Of a DNA stretch of 64,000 nucleotides, positions 57,001 to 64,000 are shown piece by piece (within the stretch, counting starts at the first letter, position 1; the number at the start of each line of letters is the position of its first letter). Source of the stretch: Haemonchus contortus (lineage: Eukaryota; Nematoda; Chromadorea; Rhabditida; Trichostrongylidae); NCBI GenBank assembly GCA_000469685.2, contig LS997563.1, positions 17,840,757 to 17,904,756 of the forward strand, given 5' to 3'. The notes below the pieces were generated by a model. It searched no databases, was not told the DNA's origin, and saw nothing but the letters and a program-made list of their open reading frames with translations. Made by a program: the position numbers and the translations under genes.

Positions 57001-57876
57001 TCTGACCATAACGTCTGCGGATATCTTCGATCTTTGAATGCCTGACGCTTCGTACGATTAACGCCGTCCGCTAGGTCCTCAATACCCTCGGCTATTTCAT
57101 CAGCTTGTGCCCTGTATTGATGCTAGATGTGAAACATGTAATGTGTGCTCGCATAGAATATTCCACGTACATTGTCAGAACCACGTCCCCTTGATACAGA
57201 TCTTCAGCAATGTGACTATTATCATTGATTTCCTCGATGGAATCCCCCTTCTCCGCGACTTTATCGTTCTTGATGGGCCGCCATTTCTGCAAATTCTAGT
57301 AACTACCGGATATTCAGTGATGAGAGAAGCTAGCAAAGCGTCTGGATCAAAAACGCATTTGTTGCCTCCGCTCATGAACAATATACCTTGTAAAATTGAT
57401 ATGTTTCTGTGAAAGATGTTATAAAAGCATCAAAAAGGAGCCACCTTCAGTCTTTCTTGAAGTGACTTCAACTGTTCCGATGTTAGCTTCAATGTCTTCA
57501 CCACTTTCTCCTTCAGGCGTCTGAACTTATCACGGATCTTGAGGAAGCCTTCGCCGAAGATCTGCAATTGCATGCAAAACTAAGGGAATGTTGCCTCGAT
57601 TTGAAGTGAGCTTAAGAATACCTATCTGTGATCCCTATAAACCGGTAACATAAACTCGAAGAGAAAGCGGAACAAAACTGCTTGTTGAAGTAAAAAATAG
57701 CAAACCTTTGTAAGTCCAGTGACTGTTGCATTCTTCAGCTTTTGACCAGTGATAATTGTTGCGTTCTTCAGTTTCTGACCGATGCTGCCTTCACCAGAGA
57801 ACGTTTCTTTAATCTTACTCAGAAAACCTCCATTGGCGGCAACCACCAGCAGTAAAGTGAACAGTATTAACCTCAT
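54047..57876 (-). CDS. Astacin (M12A) zinc metalloprotease, left copy
   Basis: Fourteen exons, minus strand: 57706-57876, 57445-57561, 57171-57286, 56969-57111, 56820-56903, 56508-56713, 56111-56211, 55688-55809, 55196-55311, 55020-55133, 54741-54865, 54359-54471, 54206-54296, 54047-54146 (1,719 nt, 572 aa plus stop). Domains: signal peptide MRLILFTLLLVVAANG; propeptide with a duplicated GQKLKNAT segment and aspartate-switch motif YQGD (127-130); basic processing site RTKR (154-157); astacin domain with HEIGHALGFFH (His250, Glu251, His254, His260); Met-turn region SLLHY; EGF-like (about 354-392); CUB (about 395-509); Pro/Thr linker; six-Cys ShKT (535-572). Two synonymous differences from the right copy were found in exon 10, none changing protein in the exons compared. 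Divergent from its mirror gene. Likely secreted and active, subject to the Met-turn change. Confidence 0.93.
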
Positions 57877-58332
57877 CCTTAATATCAAGCGTACTTGCTA
57901 TGACATGACATACAGTTTAAAAGTAGGCATTAACTGAAAACAATTAGTTTCGGATAGAAGCTGGGTGATATCAAAGTTTAGAAAGACATATCAAGTAGCT
58001 CAAGTAGCAGTTTCGAAACTAAAGTACGTTATAAAGAACCTTCTTGTCATGCTTTCTGGAAATTTTGATGACACAACCCCACATTCTGAGCCATTTTTAT
58101 TTCCTCTTTATATGATTGTGCAATATACACGCCGTACCCAAAGTGATGTCTTTTATCAGGGACTATGCTTCGCCCCACTCATTCCGCTGAAGGGTGCAAA
58201 ACAATCAGAAATGATCGAGGGTCTCATGAGAGAGTTAGTTCCCAAGCCGTATTTTCCGGGCGAGAGGTAGAAGCATGACCTTGAATAATGAATTGTGGGA
58301 ATGAAGCGAGTGTAGTGTTCTGCGCTTTTGCC

Positions 58333-58340
58333 CTTATATA
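58333..58340 (-). promoter_or_regulatory. TATA-like box, left astacin gene
   Basis: TATATAAG on the minus strand, about 457 bp upstream of the ATG at 57876. The mirror of 59097-59104. A splice acceptor TTGTTTTCAG lies about 58 bp before the ATG, so a 5' non-coding exon or trans-splicing is possible. Confidence 0.4.
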
Positions 58341-58513
58341 GCAATCCTCCTATGATGACTGCGATAGAACAGAGCAACTTCGGAAACGATTGCCCAAGGT
58401 GCATCTGTTCATATAGAGTCTCCTTTTCTGATCAAACAGCCCCACTTCCTTTGCACTCTACTATTGCCGTTCCAAGAGTACTTTGATATTTGTCTTCTCT
58501 TCTGGCTGCAGCT

Positions 58514-58660
58514 GACCAAACTTTCTGAACATGTTATCCTACGCTATCTTTACAAGGAGAAAACTGTGCGATTTCTGGTGTGCACTGCGAACGAAACACC
58601 ACTCGTCCGGATTGGTTGTGATCCCTCTACCGCATTCTACTGCAGTGAACAATAAAAAAG
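58514..58660. repeat. Inner, diverged inverted repeat (left half)
   Basis: Pairs with 58780-58923 at roughly 75-80% identity by eye: 'ctttctgaacat', 'aaggagaaaact', 'gaaacaccac', 'attggttgtga', 'ccctctac', 'gcagtgaacaataa' all recur in order. Much more diverged than the outer arms. It contains an open frame ending in CSEQ-stop (58464-58655) that is broken by stops in the other half. Confidence 0.75.
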
Positions 58661-58779
58661 GAGGAGCCACTATTCTTCATCACTGTACAGTTTTGAGAAA
58701 TGTTACACTTTCCGAAGAGCGGTTCAGGTCTATGAAATACGATGAACTAAAAAGCACTACGGTTAGGCATTATTTTTGC
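58661..58779. other. Unpaired centre of the palindrome
   Basis: About 120 bp with no mirror partner. No gene, and no terminal repeat motif recognised. Confidence 0.6.
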
Positions 58780-58923
58780 TTTCTTGTCCTTGTCATTTAT
58801 TATTGTTCGCTGAAGCAGAATGTAGAGGGTCACAACCAATACAAACGTGGTGTTTCGGTGGATCACACAGAAGTCGAATAGTTTTCCTCCTCGTAAAATT
58901 AGTGTACGCTAAAATGTTCAAAA
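58780..58923. repeat. Inner, diverged inverted repeat (right half)
   Basis: Partner of 58514-58660. In the frame homologous to the left half, three in-frame stops occur, so any coding potential is lost on this side. Confidence 0.75.
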
Positions 58924-59096
58924 AGCTACAGCCAGAAGAGAAGACAAATATCAAAGTACTCTTGGAACGGCAATAGTAGAGTGCAAAGGAAGTGGGGCTG
59001 TTTGATCAGAAAAGGAGACTCTATATGAACAGATGCACCTTGGGCAATCGTTTCCGAAGTTGCTCTGTTCTATCGCAGTCATCATAGGAGGATTGC

Positions 59097-59104
59097 TATA
59101 TAAG
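59097..59104 (+). promoter_or_regulatory. TATA-like box, right astacin gene
   Basis: TATATAAG, 449 bp before the ATG at 59553. A splice acceptor (TTGTTTTCAG, ending 59495) precedes the ATG by 57 bp. Confidence 0.4.
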
Positions 59105-59552
59105 GGCAAAAGCGCAGAACACTACACTCGCTTCATTCCCACAATTCATTATTCAAGGTCATGCTTCTACCTCTCGCCCGGAAAATACGGCTTGGGAACT
59201 AACTCTCTCATGAGACCCTCAAGTCATTTCTGATTGTTTTGCACCCTTCAGCGGAATGAGTGGGGCCAAGCATAGCCCCTGATAAAAGACATCACTTTGG
59301 GTACGGCGTGTATATTGCACAATCATATAAAGAGGAAATAAAAATGGCTCAGAATGTGGGGTTGTGTCATCAAAATTTCCAGAAAGCATGACAAGAAGGC
59401 TCTTTATAACGTACTTTAGTTTCGAAACTGCTACTCGATATGTCTTTCTAAACTTTGGTATCACCCAGCTTCTATCCGAAACTAATTGTTTTCAGTTAAT
59501 GCCTACTTTTAAACTGTATGTCATGTCATAGCAAGTACGCTTGATATTAAGG

Positions 59553-62500
59553 ATGAGGTTAATACTGTTCACTTTACTGCTGGTGGTTGCCGCCAATGGA
59601 GGTTTTCTGAGTAAGATTAAAGAAACGTTCTCTGGTGAAGGCAGCATCGGTCAGAAACTGAAGAACGCAACAATTATCACTGGTCAAAAGCTGAAGAATG
59701 CAACAGTCACTGGACTTACAAAGGTTTGCTATTTTTTACTTCAACAAGCAGTTTTGTTCCGCTTTCTCTTCGAGTTTATGTTACCGGTTTATAGGGATCA
59801 CAGATAGGTATTCTTAAGCTCACTTCAAATCGAGGCAACATTCCCTTAGTTTTGCATGCAATTGCAGATCTTCGGCGAGGGCTTCCTCAAGATCCGTGAT
59901 AAGTTCAGACGCCTGAAGGAGAAAGTGGTGAAGACATTGAAGCTAACATCGGAACAGTTGAAGTCACTTCAAGAAAGACTGAAGGTGGCTCCTTTTTGAT
60001 GCTTTTATAACATCTTTCACAGAAACATATCAATTTTACAAGGTATATTGTTCATGAGCGGAGGCAACAAATGCGTTTTTGATCCAGACGCTTTGCTAGC
60101 TTCTCTCATCACTGAATACCCTGTAGTTACTAGAATTTGCAGAAATGGCGGCCCATCAAGAACGATAAAGTCGCGGAGAAGGGGGATTCCATCGAGGAAA
60201 TCAATGATAATAGTCACATTGCTGAAGATCTGTATCAAGGGGACGTGGTTCTGACAATGTACGTGGAATATTCTATGCGAGCACACATTACATGCTTCAC
60301 ATCTAGCATCAATACAGGGCACAAGCTGATGAAATAGCCGAGGGTATTGAGGAACTAGCGGACGGCGTTAATCGTACGAAGCGTCAGGCATTCAAAGATC
60401 GAAGATATCCGCAGACGTTATGGTCAGAAGGAGTAAGCTACTATTTCCACCCACTTGCCAGTAAGTGTTGCTTTGCTCTTATTATACTTCAGAACTTAGC
60501 TTAATGCGCAGTATCAATGTTACAGGCAGAGAGATGCGAAGTGCATTTATAAAGGGAGCGAAATGGTGGGAAAAGGATACTTGCATCAATTTTGCTGAGA
60601 ATCGCATGGGTGAGAAATAATTCGAAGATAGTTAAAATTTTTGGTAACTGATTTCTCACGAGGTCGAACGTACCACCAACCCAACCAACCGCCATTAAAA
60701 AGCTCATCGCTTCAGCCAAAGACCGAATAATGGTGTTCCCGGAAAACGGTTGCTGGTCGTACGTGGGTAAACTCGGTGGTGAACAGAAACTGTCGCTGGG
60801 ATCAGGTTGTGAATCAGTATCCACCGCTGCTCACGAGATTGGTCACGCTCTTGGATTCTTCCACACCATGTCTCGTTACGATCGCGATGAATTCATCACA
60901 GTGAACACCGTCAATATCAAGGTAAGTACCTAACGGTGAATACTCACTAATTTGAAGAAAAAGCATACAGGTCACATTTTATCTGCAACCTTCCGAAATT
61001 AGGTCACCAGAAAAACCTGCCTCAGCCATCATTGACTAGTATTTATATCCTCAACCATAGCGAATAATGTCCACTGAACTTAGACAATGTGCCTTTTCGC
61101 GTGCATGACTTGAATGCAAAAGCTTCAAAAGTTAGCTCAACACCAAACATGGTCACTACGATGAAGCCAAACGTATTCCTGTTGCGTGAATGTAGCATGA
61201 AATACTGTGATATTTAGGCAGACTGGCTGAATCAGTTCAATAAAGAGACACCACAGACTAACGACAACTACGGAATGACGTACGATTATGGTAGTCTCTT
61301 GCACTATGGAGGAACTAGGTAACTTTACATATACTATGAATCATTAAGCCACAACAACAGCACAATATTGCAAGCGAACTGTTAGGCATTAAGGATAAAG
61401 GAATAGAGCATTCAGGAAGATATCATTGTTTAGCTTGAAATTCACTGACTGGAAATGACAGAACACAATCATCACGTTGTCATTGATTTATTTTATCCAA
61501 TACATATTGAGAACGATTGCAATGGTCAGAACAATTAGTTGAACGTTGACCAGCGTTAGAGGAACTAGAACAGTAGGACGGAGCATCATATTTCTTGCTC
61601 ATTATATGCTTACATCTAGTGCATCGTTCAACAAAAAGCCAACAATGGTGCCGTTTGACGTCAACTATCAACAAACTCTTGGTTCTCCATTCATTTCATT
61701 CATCGAACTGTCCATGCTCAACGAACACTATAAATGCAAAGGTTTGAAGCCAAGTTTTTATATGATAAGAAGAAGCGACCAGCCATTAAGTGCTCATGCT
61801 TTTTATGCGTTCTGTACCAATCTAGGGATGTTTGCCCTTGCAACTTTGTCAAAAGCAGTGTAATCCTCTATTATTATTCTTCCATTACTCGTTCATTGGG
61901 AAATTTTTTGAAGTACATATTTACGTTACATAGGAGCCGGAATAGGATTTTCGAAAGACCAATTGAATCCCATCACCATGCACAGTTTTTGAAGAGGATT
62001 CAAATTTTTGTCTATAGCATCACTAGATATGTGTAATGAATAGTTACGCTTGCACAAACTATAATGATCACTCATATGCATTCACTTGGCGGTCACTACA
62101 TTTCTCACATTATTCAGAAAGATGCGACCCACGTACATCGGTTAAATGTGAAATGGGCGGCTTCCCTCATCCTCGAGACTGTCGAAAATGCATTTGCCCT
62201 GGTGGTTACGGAGGAGCTCGATGCACAGAAAGGGTGAGAATTGGTCGAGATGTTGACAGTGAAAGGGCAATGCGACGAGTACTGTTTTTATTCAGCCATC
62301 TGGATGCGGCGAAAAAATTCAAGCTTCTACTAACTGGGTGACACTTGAAGATGTTGTTGGTAACAACCGTGAAAATGAAGATTTCCTAACATGTAACTAC
62401 TGGATTGAAGTATGTTTTATATCCTCGCGGAACTCTCAAACATTGATCGCTACGCGTTGCGCATCATGCATTTGACAAATCTGAATAATAGGAACCTTTC

Positions 62501-63382
62501 GCTGATTGATCTTCTGGCTTGCAAATGGTACTTAAATGAACGATATATAATGCGTATTTTCAGTCCCCAGTCGGAACTGTTATTCAAGTTAGACTGCTGG
62601 ATTTCACGAAAGGTCTTTCTGTTGACGGATGCAAATATGCCGGTGTAGAAATCAAAACCAATAAGGATCAAACACTCACTGGTTACAGGTACCGTTGCGA
62701 ATGGCTTGATAATTTTGAGGGCATACATGTAAAGATGTCCCTATTGAAATGCGCGATAGCGCTTGTTTGAATTTGGCTTCACTGACTGTCACCTTATCCT
62801 TGAACGAAATATTTATCCCTCCGGAAAATCTAGCCAGTTGGTTTCTTTGAGAGATGCATCTACATATGTACGCCACTCTGACATTTTGACGCTGAACAAA
62901 GAATATCTCTAGTAGGTGACTCGGAATATCTTAAACTGTCGCAGATTTGATTTGAAGATTCTGCTCACCTGACGCTGCTGGACTAACCCTTCAGTCATTC
63001 ACAAATCGTGTTCCGATAATGACGTACAACAGACTTTACAAATCTAAGACCGTCCTCGAATATCGATATGGTACGTGATTTTCTCTTTTACGAAGTATTT
63101 CAAAATAGTCTGTTTAAACCAAAACCATTTAGTCCCACAAGGGTCGACTGTGCCTCCTCCACTCCCCCCTACAACCACCAGGAACCCCTTGATCGGTGGT
63201 CTTCAATGCACGGACGAAAGCAGGTGCGTGACGACCTTAGTAACATACTGAAATTCGGCATACTCTACTGATACATTTCTAGTATTTGTTCTTCTCTCGT
63301 GAGAGCTGGATTTTGCGACATGAGCTCAACCCCAATGAAAACAAGGATGAGAATGTGCGGAAAGTCATGCAACTTCTGCTGA
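59553..63382 (+). CDS. Astacin (M12A) zinc metalloprotease, right copy
   Basis: Exons: 59553-59723, 59868-59984, 60143-60258, 60318-60460, 60526-60609, 60716-60921, 61218-61318, 61620-61741, 62118-62233, 62296-62409, 62564-62688, 62958-63070, 63133-63223, 63283-63382. The total is 1,719 nt and every intron is GT-AG. The ATG at 59553 is chosen because it starts the hydrophobic signal peptide; the upstream TTG is not a start. The mature enzyme probably begins just after RTKR, at QAFKDRRYPQTLW. Zinc ligands His250, His254, His260 and base Glu251 are intact. The residue after the third His is Thr (FFHTMSRYDRD) and the Met-turn Met is Leu307 (SLLHY), with Tyr309 kept. C-terminal EGF, CUB and ShKT modules suggest substrate or matrix binding. 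The protein is the same as the left copy in all exons compared. Nematode NAS-type architecture; a digestive or tissue-penetration role is inference. Confidence 0.95.
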
Positions 63383-63399
63383 TTCTATGGCTCAGCTTT

Positions 63400-63405
63400 A
63401 ATAAA
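63400..63405 (+). terminator. Polyadenylation signal, right astacin gene
   Basis: AATAAA 18 bp after the TGA at 63380-63382. Confidence 0.6.
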
Positions 63406-64000
63406 CGTATTTTTATTTGTTGTTGTTCAGAATATTCCAACTTGTGCACATAACGTGGTTCACTCTAGTGTTACTCACTTGAGTTTCAGTAGGCCTAACA
63501 TTGAAAAAAAAAACGATTATGGAGTTAATTCAATTGGAAAATTCTTTCACCATGTGTTGTCTTTAGATCCTTCTGTGAAGATGCTAAACAATTTTTGAAA
63601 GCCTGCCTATAATCACGGAAAAGGATGAATACTCATCTTTCGCGATTTCTTGGTTACCAAACGTTTAAAAGCAAAGCTTTGTACGAGAATCTTGAATTTA
63701 TATCGACTATCCTGAAAAATCGAGGAAAATCTTTATCTTGAGCTAACTTCATTTTACTGCATCCTCCCAGGTTTTTAGAAACCATTCGGGTCACCCTCTA
63801 ACGCTGGGCCCCATCCCTCACGTTTACCAAATAGTTAGAAAGTTTAGATAGAGGAGGGGGAGGGAGGGTTCATCCAGTATTGAGGGCTTGAGCGCAGAGG
63901 AGGGTAGCCGATCTGGCCTGTGCTTAGAAACGGTTCGTTTTATTTCAAGAAACGATAGAAATACTGAATGAAAAGAAGAAGATTACTCCGGAACGTGTAC

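Larger units (their letters stand above)
53429..58513 (-). repeat. Left arm of giant inverted duplication
   Basis: It mirrors 58924-64000: position x here corresponds to 117429-x over most of the arm and 117437-x near the centre. Differences are scattered single bases, a 9-bp deletion near 57990/59430 and 1-nt indels (for example in an A/T run at 53920/63510). 53429 is only where the window ends on the other side, so the true left limit may be further out. It contains a full astacin gene. Confidence 0.95.
58924..64000 (+). repeat. Right arm of giant inverted duplication
   Basis: It mirrors 53429-58513 and runs to the last base of the window, which reads into the MITE copy seen at 52982-53488 on the left. 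The duplication therefore continues beyond the window. Confidence 0.95.

Noticed and set aside
57107..57412. 101-codon frames opposite astacin exon 3 (and its mirror at 60017-60322)
   Set aside because: Antisense shadow; it overlaps a well-supported exon and is preserved only because the arms are duplicated.
59541..59552. TTG start four codons upstream in the astacin gene
   Set aside because: The ATG at 59553 begins the signal peptide directly; a TTG start in a nematode nuclear gene is not expected.

Overview
The window looks like nuclear DNA of a clade V parasitic nematode, most like a strongylid/hookworm. The reasons are spliced genes with many short exons and TTTTCAG-type acceptors, introns bloated with transposon debris (RTE, Tc1, mariner, Penelope-like, BEL/Pao-like and several MITE families), and an astacin of nematode NAS architecture. 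No bacterial, viral or CRISPR features were seen. Gene models were built by hand from reading frame, splice sites and phase.

Layout. 1-5.6 kb is gene-poor and repeat-bearing. 5.65-18.82 kb (+) is a 7-exon gene for a small (225 aa) charged helical protein; its introns hold a hAT-like MITE, a 378-bp MITE nested in a foldback element, a Tc1 remnant, an inverted Penelope-like repeat and a Penelope-like RT/GIY-YIG remnant. 18.8-22.5 kb shows no gene. 22.5-41.3 kb (+) is a 24-exon GH31 alpha-glucosidase (secretory leader, trefoil, GH31 catalytic domain, hydrophobic tail), with the exons scattered among RTE, mariner, MITE and minisatellite sequence. 41.5-51 kb is a repeat island: a BEL/Pao-like gag remnant split by a 647-bp piggyBac-type MITE, a 1.63-kb palindromic element with a TTA target duplication, and an Arg-rich repeat ORF. 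51.2-52.4 kb (+) carries exons of an unrecognised Cys-rich gene.

53.4-64.0 kb is one giant inverted duplication. Each arm (at least 5.1 kb) carries a complete 14-exon, 572-aa astacin metalloprotease (signal peptide, propeptide, astacin, EGF, CUB, Pro/Thr linker, ShKT). The two genes are head-to-head and divergently transcribed. The arms are near-identical except at the centre, where an older, clearly diverged inverted repeat remains. The right arm is cut by the window end, so the outer limit is unseen.

The genes are not an operon. The two enzyme types (a secretory-pathway glycosidase and secreted metalloproteases) would fit digestive or host-interface biology, but that is inference. The most notable items are the astacin palindrome, two same-length MITE copies each with a perfect but different 9-bp target duplication, the long palindromic element with tRNA-like Pol III boxes in both arms, and the Penelope-like inverted repeat with a hammerhead-like core.
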